Positions 16,712 through 26,417 of a DNA stretch of 64,000 nucleotides are shown here, in pieces (the first letter of the stretch is position 1; the number at the start of each line of letters is the position of its first letter). The DNA is from Pyrinomonadaceae bacterium (lineage in GTDB: Bacteria > Acidobacteriota > Blastocatellia > Pyrinomonadales > Pyrinomonadaceae): positions 372,001 through 436,000 of the forward strand of contig JANQRU010000001.1 of NCBI GenBank assembly GCA_028284415.1, in the 5' to 3' direction. The notes beneath the pieces are model-generated. The model was not told where the DNA came from, did not search any database, and worked only from the letters and a program-made list of their open reading frames with translations. The translations under genes and the position numbers were made by a program.

Positions 16712-17812
16712 ATGTCCGAAGAAAAAAAACAAGTAGAACAGATTCTAGATAGGTTTGAGAATGAGTTTGAAAAATTTACCAACATAGCTAAATCAAAATT
16801 TGATGGCTTAACTTTGAAAGTTGCAGAAAAGCTTCAAAAAGAAATTAGTGAAGTTAGAATCAAACACACAGGTAAAAAAAGTGAGCTTTCAGGAGCTAAG
16901 AAACTGATTGGAAAAGTTGCTCCAGAGAATAGAGCAGACTTTGGTAAATTTGTGCAATCAATCGGTAAAAAAATTGAGAATTCGATTGAAGAAACCGAAG
17001 AGAACTTAAAAACCTTCATCGAAGAAGCCAAAATTGAACGAGAAAAAATAGATGTAACGCTTCCCGGTCGCCGACCGCGAGTTGGACACTTACATCCAAT
17101 TACTTTGTTGAGACAACAAATTGAAGATATTTTTGTTTCAATGGGTTATGCGATCGAAGATGACCGCGAAATAGAAACTGACTATTACAATTTCGATGCC
17201 TTGAACATTCCTGAAAATCATCCTGCAAGAGAATCTCAAGACACCTTCTATACAACTGATGGTTTTGCACTTCGTTCTCAAACATCTACAGTTCAGATCA
17301 GAGCAATGGAGCGTCGAGGTGTTCCGCTCCGAGTAATAGCTCCAGGCAGAGTATTTCGACGTGATACGCCAGATCAAACTCATACACCTATGTTCCATCA
17401 GATCGAAGGTTTATGTGTTGATGAAGGCATCACAATGGCACATCTGAAAGGAACAGTTACCGAATGGTTAAAACGTATGTATGGTAAAGAAACTAAAACC
17501 CGTTTTCGACCTAGCTACTTCCCATTTACTGAGCCTAGTGCTGAATTTGATTTTTCTTGTTTCAAATGCGAAGGAAACGGAGAATTTGAGGGTAACAAAT
17601 GTGGAACGTGTCGTGGTTCCGGGTGGATAGAATTAGGCGGATGTGGAATGGTACACCCAAATGTTCTACAAAATTGTGGTGTTGACCACAAAAAATATTC
17701 TGGCTTTGCATTTGGATTTGGACTCGAAAGAATGTGTGCATTGATGTACTCATTGGATGACATACGATTGATGTTCGAAAATGATGTGCGTTTCTTAGAA
17801 CAATTCAATTAG
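16712..17812 (+). CDS. pheS: Phenylalanyl-tRNA synthetase alpha chain
   Basis: The catalytic subunit of the (alpha-beta)2 enzyme that charges tRNA-Phe. The 366 residues have an N-terminal coiled coil (1-100) that grips tRNA. The class II core follows, with [14 protein letters not shown], motif 2 [20 protein letters not shown], the family's Cys-rich strand (CFKCEGNG to GWIELGG) and motif 3 [13 protein letters not shown]. The N-terminus is a little longer than usual. pheT is not adjacent: a terminator, a hybrid kinase and an SDR gene intervene. Confidence 0.97.
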   Translation: MSEEKKQVEQILDRFENEFEKFTNIAKSKFDGLTLKVAEKLQKEISEVRIKHTGKKSELSGAKKLIGKVAPENRADFGKFVQSIGKKIENSIEETEENLKTFIEEAKIEREKIDVTLPGRRPRVGHLHPITLLRQQIEDIFVSMGYAIEDDREIETDYYNFDALNIPENHPARESQDTFYTTDGFALRSQTSTVQIRAMERRGVPLRVIAPGRVFRRDTPDQTHTPMFHQIEGLCVDEGITMAHLKGTVTEWLKRMYGKETKTRFRPSYFPFTEPSAEFDFSCFKCEGNGEFEGNKCGTCRGSGWIELGGCGMVHPNVLQNCGVDHKKYSGFAFGFGLERMCALMYSLDDIRLMFENDVRFLEQFN

Positions 17813-17844
17813 AATATTGTATTTGACGAACTTACTAACTACTT

Positions 17845-17888
17845 AAAGGCAAGGTGTTTAACTTCTTTTAAACACCTTGCCTTTTGTT
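17845..17888 (+). terminator. Rho-independent terminator after pheS
   Basis: A 17-bp perfect stem (17845-17861 with 17868-17884), rich in the AAGGCAAGGTG motif and its complement, followed by TTTGTTT. It should close the thrS-pheS transcript. Confidence 0.9.
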
Positions 17889-18002
17889 TACAAAAGATTT
17901 AGAATTATTACAGTAGATTTTTTATAAAGAAATCTATTTTCCCCCTGATCATAAACTAACTCACATCACATACCTCGCAACCAATCACGATTGGATTTTC
18001 AA

Positions 18003-21000
18003 ATGATGCCGCACACAACTGTATCTAAAACTAAAGTCAGGACAACTTTTACTAGACTGTTGTTAATTACTAGCACCTTTATCTCATTGGTACTAGTTGG
18101 TTTAACGGTCTATAAAACTATTGGTTTATATCATAAATATGAATTTGGAAAAACACCTTTTTCAAACTCCAAAGCGGCTACAGAATCAATAAATCGTCAA
18201 AAAAATACTGCGACTCAAATAACAAAACAAAAATCTACAGAAAGTGATATAACCGAAATAGTTGTTTTCATTTCATTAACTATTTCGATTTTAACCCTTT
18301 GGTTAATATTTATTTTCGTTAAAACTTACAGAGATGCACAATATGTAGAAAAAAACGATGAGATACTGAAAAAACAGATTGATGAAAGAAAAAGAGCTGA
18401 ATTAGCATTACATCAAACTCACACTCAATTACAGACTAAAAATAATCAGTTAAATGAAATTATCGAAGGTACATCGGACCAAATAGCGGCGATTGATAAT
18501 AATTTTAATCTGTTATTTTTTAATAATTCATATCAAGATAGTTTTAACTCAATTTTTAATATAGATATCTCAATTGGAAGTAATATATTTGATTTTTTGC
18601 CGACGGATTATGAACATTCTGAGAAAATAAAAGGACTTTGGCAACGAGCATTAAATGGTGAAAAGTTTGAAGCGGAGCAAACTTTCCTAATTGATTATGA
18701 TAAACAGGTTTATTTCGAACTAAACTTCAGTCCGATTTTTGATGATGAAGGTAAGGTTGTCGGTGCAACACAAATTGCCAGAGATGTAACGTTGCGAAAA
18801 TTAGCAACTGACAAAATTGAAAACGAAAGAAATTTTGTATCTGCCGTAGTTAATGCAAGCAGTTCTTTAGTAATTGTTTTGAACAGAGATGGAAGAATCA
18901 TCAAATTTAATAAAGCCTGTGAAGAGATTACTGGATACAGTTTTGAAGACGTACAAGGAAAAATAGTCTGGGAAATATTGTCACCAACCGAAGAAATCAG
19001 AACTCTGAAACAAAGTTTTCGAAACATTGATAAAGAAACATTTAATGGTGATTTTACATATCATTGGATCACCAAAGAAGAAAAAATAAAGCTCATCTCA
19101 TGGAAAGTCTCTTCCATTAAGGACGAAAGTAATCACATTCAATATGTAGTAGCAACAGGAATTGATATTACAGAAAAGGAAGAATTCGAAAAAGCTAGAA
19201 ATCGCATGCTAGACATTTTGGAAAACTCCGATGATTTTATTGGAATGACCAATATTACTGGTAAATTTAACTATCTCAATTCAACAGGACGTAAGATGCT
19301 CGGGTTAAACTCCGGCACAAACATTTCAAATATCAGACTAACAAACTGCTTAACTGAAGAATCTTCTAAACTCATTACGACGGTCGGAATCCCACAAGCT
19401 ATTAAAAATGGGTCATGGATTGGAGAGGCAATTTTGTTAAAGCCAAATGGCAGTTTAATTCCTGTTTCACAATTAATCCTCGCTCATAGAAACAAACACG
19501 GGAACATAGAATATCTTTCGACTGTCGCAAGGGATATTTCAGAATTCAAAAAAATGGAAAATGAGTTGCAGGAAGCCCGCGACATTGCTCTGGAAACAGC
19601 TCGGATGAAGTCTGAATTTTTAGCAAGCATGTCTCATGAAATTCGTACTCCAATGAATGGTGTAATTGGTATGGCTGAACTGCTTTCTAATACTGAACTT
19701 GATGAAGAACAACAAGATTTTGTTGAAACAATTCATACAAGTGGCGAAGCTTTACTAACGATCATTAACGACATCCTGGACTTTTCTAAAATTGAAGCCG
19801 GTAAGCTTAAGTTTGAAAAAATTGAATTCAGTTTGCGAAAAACAATTGAATCAGTAATTAAATTATTCTCCAATCAACTAGTTTCCAACAAAATTGAGCT
19901 TTTAATGAATGTTTATCAAGATGTGCCTGATAAATTATATGGTGATCCCGGAAGATTAAAGCAAATTCTCACTAATTTGATTGGAAATGCAATTAAATTT
20001 ACGGAAGAGGGCGAAGTAGTAATAAGAGTCAGACAAATCGAAGAAAACGATGGAAAATTAGAACTAAAATTTTCTGTTTGGGATACAGGAATTGGAATTT
20101 CAGAAGAAGCTCAAGCCAATCTATTTAATGCATTTTCTCAAGCTGACAAGTCAATAACTAGAAAATACGGCGGGACTGGACTGGGATTAGCTATCTCTAA
20201 AAAATTAGCCAATCTGATGGATGGAAAAATCGGGGTAAACAGTGAACTTCATGAGGGGTCGGAATTTTGGTTTACTGCTCAATTTGATGTAATCGAAGAT
20301 TCTAAAATTGTAAAATCTAATTATACTTTACCTGATAACTCAAAGATTCTGATCGTTTCCAATAATGATACCGCCCGAAACATACTTACCTATCAAGCTA
20401 AGTCAATTGGAGTTATCGCTGAAGAAGCATCAAATATTGACAATGCATTAAAAATTCTTAACAAAGCCTCAAAGAATGGTGAAGCATTTCAATATGTAAT
20501 TATCGATAGGTATATAGGTAGAAAAAATGGTTTATCGTTAGCTTTACAGGTAAATAATCTACCTTCGTTAAGGAAAACTTCAATTGTTCTTATGCTAAAT
20601 AAAAATGATGTTGAAGCACAACAAATTGCAAAAGACAGTGATATAAATGAATTTTTATATAAACCAATTCAACAAACTGTCTATACTAAAAAAATAGTAT
20701 CTCTATTAAATAAATCTAAAGGAAATGAGAAACCTCAAGTCAAATCTGTACAGGTTTCTGAAACTAATAAGATGAACACAACTTCCCACGAAACTGAGTA
20801 TAAAGCTAGGATTTTAATAGCTGAAGATAATTTAGTTAATCAAAAGGTCATCTCTAATCAAGTTTTAAGACTTGGATATGATGTAGATGTCGTCAGCAAC
20901 GGTAAAGAAGCTTTACAAGCATTGGAATCCGGTGTTTACGATTTGATTCTTATGGATTGTCAAATGCCGGTGATGGATGGATTAGAGGCAACAGCAAAAA

Positions 21001-21614
21001 TACGAGAAAATGAAGCTCTTAATTCAAGCCATATTCCAATAATAGCCGTTACAGCACACGCAATTGTCGGCGATAAAGAAAAATGTCTGTCAATCGGAAT
21101 GGATGATTACATCAGCAAGCCCACGAATCAAGAAAGATTAAAAGAATTGATACAGAAGTGGCTAAAACCAGATGAAAATGCCGATGATTCACTAACTACC
21201 CAAGAAGTTTTAGATGATATTGATTTAAGTGATTTATCTGAAAAAGAAAAAGTTTCAATTCGATTAGCTGAACTAGCAGAGGTTTGTGATGCTGACATAG
21301 TTATCGAATGCATTGATCTGTTTATTAAGGACACTTCTGAAGTAATAGAGAAACTTAATATAGCTCAAGAAAATGCTGACTATGGAGCGATTCTAAGCGA
21401 AGCTCACAAATTAAAAGGAAGTGCTTCAAATATGGGAGCAGATAGAATGCCAAAAATATGTCAAAAACTTATGGCTTTAGTAAAAGAAGATAAATTTGAG
21501 GCTACACCTATACTGATTAATCAAATTTCTGTCGAGTATAAATTCTTGAAGAAAGTCTATAAAAAAGAAAAAAATAACTACCAATCTATGAATACAGGTA
21601 TTGTTATGGCTTAA
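18003..21614 (+). CDS. Membrane-bound multi-PAS hybrid histidine kinase
   Basis: About 1203 residues. Two membrane helices (about 13-36 and 83-104) enclose a short outer loop. Three PAS-like sensor segments follow (about 145-265, 270-390 and 395-515). The HisKA domain has H545 in SHEIRTPMNG, and the ATPase domain has NLIGNAIKF, DTGIGIS and GGTGLGLAI. Two receiver-like domains come next. The first has lost the acidic pair (ILIVSNND) though it keeps an Asp and a Lys; the second is intact (ILIAEDN, LILMDCQMP, SKP). A C-terminal Hpt domain has EAHKLKGSASNMG. The start is the ATG at 18003; an in-frame TTG four codons earlier is unlikely. Terminators on both sides make it a single-gene unit. Output partner and signal are unknown. 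Confidence 0.93.
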   Translation: MMPHTTVSKTKVRTTFTRLLLITSTFISLVLVGLTVYKTIGLYHKYEFGKTPFSNSKAATESINRQKNTATQITKQKSTESDITEIVVFISLTISILTLWLIFIFVKTYRDAQYVEKNDEILKKQIDERKRAELALHQTHTQLQTKNNQLNEIIEGTSDQIAAIDNNFNLLFFNNSYQDSFNSIFNIDISIGSNIFDFLPTDYEHSEKIKGLWQRALNGEKFEAEQTFLIDYDKQVYFELNFSPIFDDEGKVVGATQIARDVTLRKLATDKIENERNFVSAVVNASSSLVIVLNRDGRIIKFNKACEEITGYSFEDVQGKIVWEILSPTEEIRTLKQSFRNIDKETFNGDFTYHWITKEEKIKLISWKVSSIKDESNHIQYVVATGIDITEKEEFEKARNRMLDILENSDDFIGMTNITGKFNYLNSTGRKMLGLNSGTNISNIRLTNCLTEESSKLITTVGIPQAIKNGSWIGEAILLKPNGSLIPVSQLILAHRNKHGNIEYLSTVARDISEFKKMENELQEARDIALETARMKSEFLASMSHEIRTPMNGVIGMAELLSNTELDEEQQDFVETIHTSGEALLTIINDILDFSKIEAGKLKFEKIEFSLRKTIESVIKLFSNQLVSNKIELLMNVYQDVPDKLYGDPGRLKQILTNLIGNAIKFTEEGEVVIRVRQIEENDGKLELKFSVWDTGIGISEEAQANLFNAFSQADKSITRKYGGTGLGLAISKKLANLMDGKIGVNSELHEGSEFWFTAQFDVIEDSKIVKSNYTLPDNSKILIVSNNDTARNILTYQAKSIGVIAEEASNIDNALKILNKASKNGEAFQYVIIDRYIGRKNGLSLALQVNNLPSLRKTSIVLMLNKNDVEAQQIAKDSDINEFLYKPIQQTVYTKKIVSLLNKSKGNEKPQVKSVQVSETNKMNTTSHETEYKARILIAEDNLVNQKVISNQVLRLGYDVDVVSNGKEALQALESGVYDLILMDCQMPVMDGLEATAKIRENEALNSSHIPIIAVTAHAIVGDKEKCLSIGMDDYISKPTNQERLKELIQKWLKPDENADDSLTTQEVLDDIDLSDLSEKEKVSIRLAELAEVCDADIVIECIDLFIKDTSEVIEKLNIAQENADYGAILSEAHKLKGSASNMGADRMPKICQKLMALVKEDKFEATPILINQISVEYKFLKKVYKKEKNNYQSMNTGIVMA

Positions 21615-21637
21615 ACTCTAGAATCAAAAACTTTTTG

Positions 21638-21686
21638 AAAGCAATAGGCATTTACAGACTGAATTGTAAATGCCTATTGCTTTTTT
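21638..21686 (+). terminator. Rho-independent terminator after the hybrid kinase
   Basis: A 19-bp perfect stem (21638-21656 with 21665-21683) around an 8-base loop, ending in TTTTTT. Confidence 0.92.
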
Positions 21687-21705
21687 GGTATGCTAATTAA
21701 ATACC

Positions 21706-23157
21706 ATGAAAAAAATATTAGTAACAGGTGCAACTGGATATATTGGCGGAAGACTAATCCCAAAACTACTTAAAAAAGGCTACGAAGTCAGGGCTTTTGT
21801 ACGTGACACCAGAAGAATAAAAGGCAAAAAATGGTTCGACAAAATAGAAGTAGCCCAAGGAGATTTGAACAATTTAGATAGTATCAAATCTGCAATGGAA
21901 GATATAGATGTTGCATATTTTCTTGTCCATGCTATGTATGAAGGTGAAAACTATGCTGAGAAGGAGAAAAGATTTGCTGATAATTTTGCCAAAGCTGCTA
22001 AAAATACAGAAAAAGTTATTTATCTGGGAGGACTTCTACCTGATGAAAATGATGTATCCGAACATCTGAACAGCCGTGCACGTGTCGGAGAAATTCTTAG
22101 AAGAGAGTGCAAAACGACTGAATTTCGAGCTGGTCCAATTATCGGCTCAGGTTCTGCATCATTTGAGATGGTTAGGTATCTAACTGAAAGATTACCTGTT
22201 ATGGTAACTCCAAGATGGGTAAAAAATCCTGTCCAACCTATCGCTGTAAAAAATGTTCTGGATTATCTTGTTTCAGCAATTGAAAAACCTGAATTGGGAA
22301 TTGTAGATATTGGGGCTGATGTAATTCCCTTTCTAGATATGATGACTCAATTCGCCGAAGTCAGAGGATTAAAGCGATTTATACTTCCTGTTCCAGTATT
22401 ATCTCCTTTGGTTTCTGGATTGTGGGTTGGCTTAATTACACCAATACCGAATTCACTAGCGATTCCTCTTGTAAAAGGAATCATAAACCCGGTAACAGCT
22501 GATACTGAAAAAGCTGAAAAATATTTTCCCGAAATTAATCTTATTTCTTACAAAGAATCTGTTAAGAGTGCTCTTGACAAAATTTACAAACGTGCAACGG
22601 AAACACGTTGGAGTGGCTCAATTGGTAAAAATAACGTTTATCGCCTAACTGACAAAGAAGGATTGATAAAAGAGGTAAGAACAGTTGTGGCTGATGTCAC
22701 ACCTGAATCAGTATTCAAAAGCTTCACAAGTATTGGCGGGGAGAAAGGGTGGCTCGCTTGGAATTGGGCTTGGAAGTTACGTGGCTTGTTTGATTCGTTA
22801 ATTGGAGGTCCGGGATTAACACGCGGAAGAAGACATCCACAGGAAGTAAATATCGGAGAAGCACTTGATTTTTGGCGTGTTGAAGACATAAAGAAGAACC
22901 GACTTTTACTTTTAAGAGCTGAAATGAAAGTGCCCGGTAAAGCCTGGTTACAATTCGAAGCTGTGAAAAAAGGAAATCAAACCCAATTTGTACAAACTGC
23001 CATGTATGCCCCGAAAGGATTTATAGGTTTTGCTTATTGGTATGCTATGTATCCTGCTCATTTGTTTTTATTCAGCAAAATGGCTCGAAATATAGTAAAA
23101 GCCGCTGAAGTTTATGAAGGAAATATAGACTCAACTGAAATGCCTTCTACGGTTTAA
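21706..23157 (+). CDS. SDR-family NAD(P)-binding protein with C-terminal DUF2867
   Basis: A 483-residue soluble protein. The first 300 residues are an atypical short-chain dehydrogenase/reductase with the NAD(P) motif VTGATGYIGGRL at residue 6 and YFLVHAMY in place of a classical YxxxK site. The last 150 residues match DUF2867, with GGEKGWLAWNWAWKLRG and the closing FGFAYWYAMYPAH-like region. Proteins with this fusion are widespread and poorly characterised; ligand binding and polyketide-cyclase-like folds have been proposed for the tail. It follows the kinase terminator closely and precedes pheT by about 60 bases. I cannot assign a substrate. Confidence 0.85.
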   Translation: MKKILVTGATGYIGGRLIPKLLKKGYEVRAFVRDTRRIKGKKWFDKIEVAQGDLNNLDSIKSAMEDIDVAYFLVHAMYEGENYAEKEKRFADNFAKAAKNTEKVIYLGGLLPDENDVSEHLNSRARVGEILRRECKTTEFRAGPIIGSGSASFEMVRYLTERLPVMVTPRWVKNPVQPIAVKNVLDYLVSAIEKPELGIVDIGADVIPFLDMMTQFAEVRGLKRFILPVPVLSPLVSGLWVGLITPIPNSLAIPLVKGIINPVTADTEKAEKYFPEINLISYKESVKSALDKIYKRATETRWSGSIGKNNVYRLTDKEGLIKEVRTVVADVTPESVFKSFTSIGGEKGWLAWNWAWKLRGLFDSLIGGPGLTRGRRHPQEVNIGEALDFWRVEDIKKNRLLLLRAEMKVPGKAWLQFEAVKKGNQTQFVQTAMYAPKGFIGFAYWYAMYPAHLFLFSKMARNIVKAAEVYEGNIDSTEMPSTV

Positions 23158-23218
23158 TATATCGAAAGATTTCAATATAATACTTCTCTTTTAGATATAT
23201 TAAATTCGGAATATAAAA

Positions 23219-25276
23219 ATGAAAATAAGTTACAACTGGTTACAAGATTTAATAGATATTGATCTACCTGCAAATGAATTAGCTGAAAAATTAACTTTGA
23301 TTGGTCTGGAATTAGATGGAATGCATCAAACAGAAGATGATTTCATCTTGGATATTGAAACAACTTCCAATCGCGGTGATTGTTTGTCCCATCTTGGTGT
23401 TGCGAGAGAAATATCTGTAATAACTGGCAAGCAAATAAAAATAAAGGATTACAATGACTTGCTCCCAAACACTCCGGAAACCGATTTAGTCAAGATCGAA
23501 GACTCGGATTTGTGCCATAGATTTACTGCCAGAATTCTACACAATGTAAAAATTGCTCCCTCCCCCGCTTGGTTAGTTAAAAGATTAGAAGCAATTGGCG
23601 AGCGCTCTATAAATAACGTTGCAGATATAACCAATTATGTAATGCATGAATTTGGGCAACCGATGCATGCTTTTGATCTAAGTAAATTGGCACAGAATAG
23701 AATTGTCGTGAGAAGAGCAAAACAGAGTGAAACTATCGTAACTCTGGATGAATTTGAGCGAAAGCTAGATACATCAATGCTTATGATCTGTGACGCAGAT
23801 AAACCCGTTGCTGTCGGCGGAGTTATGGGTGGATTCGACTCTGGAATCACAGAAGACACAACTCAAGTTCTCTTAGAGGTGGCTTATTTTGACAGGGACA
23901 GCATTCGTCAAACATCCCGTAAATTAAATCTATCAACCGAGGCTAGTTATCATTTTGAAAGAGGCGTAAATATTGAAAATTTAATTCGAGCATCAAACCG
24001 TGCTTCAGAGTTGATTTGCGAACTAGCAGGAGCTCAATTGGGTGATTTTGTTGATGTTTACCCAAATAAATATGTTTCAAACGAAATTTCAGCTCCAAAC
24101 TTACAATCAGAAGTAAAGAGATTATCGGGATTGGATGTTGATCAAAACAAAGCTGACCAAATACTTAATGACCTTGGTATTGAAAAAATTGAAGAAGGTA
24201 AGTACTTAAGTCCAACCTGGCGACATGATCTAGCCATTGATGAAGATTTGGTAGAAGAAGTGGTTCGCATTGTTGGTTATGACAAGATTGGTGTTGAACT
24301 TCCCTTCGCACTTTCACTTGGCGAATATCAACCGACGGAAAACCGTAAGAAAAAGCTGCGTCACACTATGACAATAATGGGATTTGATGAAGCTATTTCT
24401 TATAGCTTTATTGACGAGAGCTTTGATGAAACCTTTGAGTTAGTGCCAAACATAATTGAAGAAGAAGTTGAAAAATTCGTTAGTATCAAAGACCCAATCA
24501 TCGAAGGTGCATCAAGAATGCGTCCTAGTTTATTATCTGGTTTACTAGATGCTGTCCGGGTAAATTTCAATCATCAAAATAAAAATATAAAACTTTTTGA
24601 GATTGGAAAAGTCTTTGGTAAAACAAGAAGTGAAAGCGGCTTACCTAAAGAACAAGAAATTCTAGGCTTAGTAGTGACAGGAAATGAAACCTTTGAGGAT
24701 AAGGCAATGACCAGTCGCAATTTGGACTTTTACGACATTAAAGGAGCTTTAGATGCCTGTATTGATTCTATTAAACTTCCAAAACTGAATTACAGCTCAA
24801 AAGAAATTAAACATTTACAAAAAGGTCAATCTTCAGAAATTTCTTTTAACGGCAGAGCAGTTGGTTCAATTGGTAAATTAAATTCTGAGCTAACTGGAAA
24901 ATATAAATTCAAACAACCTGTTTTTGTAGCTGAAGTTGATCTACAAATCTTATTGGACAATGCAGAAAAACCTGCATTTTACCGCCCCTTACCAATTTAT
25001 CCGTCAATTATCCGTGATGTTTCTCTGATAACAAAAAGAAGCCTAAGTTTTGAAGAAATAAGAGCGGAGATTAATAAATTAGGATTTGAGCTTTGTAAAA
25101 AAGTTGAGTTTGTTGACGTTTATGAAGGCAAAGGGATGGCTGATGATGAAAGATCAATTACAATCCGGCTTGAATTCAGGTCTGATGAAAAAACTTTGAC
25201 TGAAGAAGAGGTCGAAGAAGTATATAAAGAAATCCTGACTTCACTGGAAGTAAATCTAAGTGTTAAACAAAGATAA
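23219..25276 (+). CDS. pheT: Phenylalanyl-tRNA synthetase beta chain, short form lacking the OB domain
   Basis: The non-catalytic editing subunit of phenylalanyl-tRNA synthetase. It begins with MKISYNWLQDLIDIDLPANE as usual. At about residue 40 it passes from GLELDGM straight to DFILDIETTSNRGDCLSH. The roughly 110-residue OB-fold tRNA-binding insertion present in most bacterial beta chains is therefore absent, which explains the length of 685 rather than about 800. The B3/B4 editing domain (RSINNVADITNYVMHEFGQP), the B5 domain and the C-terminal anticodon-binding FDX-ACB domain (PLPIYPSIIRDVSLI onward) are all present. The frame is intact, so this is a domain loss and not a frameshift. Confidence 0.95.
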   Translation: MKISYNWLQDLIDIDLPANELAEKLTLIGLELDGMHQTEDDFILDIETTSNRGDCLSHLGVAREISVITGKQIKIKDYNDLLPNTPETDLVKIEDSDLCHRFTARILHNVKIAPSPAWLVKRLEAIGERSINNVADITNYVMHEFGQPMHAFDLSKLAQNRIVVRRAKQSETIVTLDEFERKLDTSMLMICDADKPVAVGGVMGGFDSGITEDTTQVLLEVAYFDRDSIRQTSRKLNLSTEASYHFERGVNIENLIRASNRASELICELAGAQLGDFVDVYPNKYVSNEISAPNLQSEVKRLSGLDVDQNKADQILNDLGIEKIEEGKYLSPTWRHDLAIDEDLVEEVVRIVGYDKIGVELPFALSLGEYQPTENRKKKLRHTMTIMGFDEAISYSFIDESFDETFELVPNIIEEEVEKFVSIKDPIIEGASRMRPSLLSGLLDAVRVNFNHQNKNIKLFEIGKVFGKTRSESGLPKEQEILGLVVTGNETFEDKAMTSRNLDFYDIKGALDACIDSIKLPKLNYSSKEIKHLQKGQSSEISFNGRAVGSIGKLNSELTGKYKFKQPVFVAEVDLQILLDNAEKPAFYRPLPIYPSIIRDVSLITKRSLSFEEIRAEINKLGFELCKKVEFVDVYEGKGMADDERSITIRLEFRSDEKTLTEEEVEEVYKEILTSLEVNLSVKQR

Positions 25277-25373
25277 TACAATCTTCTTCGCATTTTACTT
25301 GAAGTTTTCCTAAAAAAAAAACATAATCATCAAACAAAAGATTTGTCCCATCATATAAAACGTGGAGAAAATA

Positions 25374-25655
25374 ATGAACGGATTGGCTGGCATGGAAAAA
25401 TTTTCGCATCTTGAAGACAAAATATATCTAACTATCGAATTCGCTAAAAAGATGCGCGAGGAGAAAGAAAAACTTGAAAGTGAAATGAAAACACTTCGTC
25501 ACGAAATAAGCACACTTCTCAATGAAAAATCGCGTTTAGAAGAAAAAGTTGAAGACCTGATGAGCGAAAGAGATGCAATCCAGCTCAAAATCGAAGCTAT
25601 GCTTGATGCAATTACTGTTATCGAACCAGAAGTTAGTGAAGTCCTTCAAAGTTAA
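25374..25655 (+). CDS. ZapB-like short coiled-coil protein
   Basis: A 93-residue protein made almost entirely of heptad repeats (residues 15-75, with EEKEKLESEMKTLRHEI and further Glu/Lys/Leu repeats). The start is the ATG at 25374 after GGAGAAA; a GTG four codons earlier is also in frame. It lies five bases upstream of zapA, the usual place of ZapB-like or DUF904 coiled coils that support FtsZ ring assembly. Sequence identity of coiled coils is weak evidence, so the ZapB role rests mainly on neighbourhood. Confidence 0.7.
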   Translation: MNGLAGMEKFSHLEDKIYLTIEFAKKMREEKEKLESEMKTLRHEISTLLNEKSRLEEKVEDLMSERDAIQLKIEAMLDAITVIEPEVSEVLQS

Positions 25656-25660
25656 ATTAT

Positions 25661-26011
25661 ATGATTGAAAGTAAAGCTAAAAATCAAGAATCAGATCAAT
25701 CCATCCGCGTTGAAATTTATAATCAAACCTACAACATACGCTCAGATGGTGATAATGAATACATTATACGTCTGGCTGAATTTGTTGATAGCAAGATGAG
25801 AGAGATTTCATCTGGCACATTAACTGTTGACTCTTTAAAAGTTGCCATACTTGCTGCATTGCATATAGCTGACGAATACCATCGCCTCAAAGCTGATCTA
25901 GAGCAAAGCGATGCTCAACTAGCTTCTAGAAGTGCTGAATGTGCTGATATGCTCGATAGGTTTCTTAAGCAAAAAGAACCTGCTCCGCAAGAATTTGAAA
26001 CTGAACAATAA
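25661..26011 (+). CDS. zapA: Cell division protein ZapA
   Basis: A 116-residue protein that crosslinks FtsZ protofilaments at mid-cell. It has the expected small N-terminal domain (VEIYNQTYNIRSDGDNEYII, then RLAEFVDSKMREIS) and the C-terminal coiled coil (SLKVAILAALHIADEYHRLKADLE). It ends with an acidic, unstructured tail. It follows the ZapB-like gene by five bases, is closed by a terminator at 26043 and is followed by a 6S-like RNA, as in many bacteria. Confidence 0.92.
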   Translation: MIESKAKNQESDQSIRVEIYNQTYNIRSDGDNEYIIRLAEFVDSKMREISSGTLTVDSLKVAILAALHIADEYHRLKADLEQSDAQLASRSAECADMLDRFLKQKEPAPQEFETEQ

Positions 26012-26042
26012 ATTAGAGAAATTGAGCAAACACCTAAAGATT

Positions 26043-26069
26043 AGCGAACATTAATTTGTTCGCTTTTTC
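26043..26069 (+). terminator. Rho-independent terminator after zapA
   Basis: AGCGAACA (26043-26050) pairs with TGTTCGCT (26057-26064), followed by TTTTT. It separates zapA from the RNA gene downstream. Confidence 0.85.
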
Positions 26070-26108
26070 AATTTTTCATTAAGTTTCTATATGTTACAAT
26101 TGTTTAAA

Positions 26109-26326
26109 GCGAAAGAACTTTACTGAGAAGTTCGTGATAAGACAATACACATATTGAGCCAACATTTGAAGAAAGGGAGGCTAATGCTGTTGACGGTGCA
26201 ATCTTTCTAGGCTAAAGAATGCCATAGGAGACAGCTTTGATACCTTTTTTAGGTAGAAAGCCACCCACCTGTTGAGACACAGGTTCAATTCATTTGTTCT
26301 TACACGGCTTTTCGGTTCTCTTTCGC
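26109..26326 (+). ncRNA. ssrS: Putative 6S RNA
   Basis: A 218-base gene-free segment with a perfect closing stem GCGAAAGA (26109-26116) and TCTTTCGC (26319-26326). Near the 3' side is CACCTGTTGAGACACAGGTT, the hairpin that commonly flanks the central bubble of 6S RNA. The place just after zapA is the classic one. A -10 box TACAAT (26095-26100) stands right before the 5' end, and a T-run (26331-26336) follows the 3' end. 6S RNA mimics an open promoter and binds RNA polymerase holoenzyme. I could not check it against a covariance model. Confidence 0.72.
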
Positions 26327-26417
26327 AACATTTTTTCATAAATAGTGAAGAGTAAATTGTGAATAGAAAGTTGAAAAATCTATTTATTATTTACAATTCA
26401 CTATTTTCTTTTTGATT

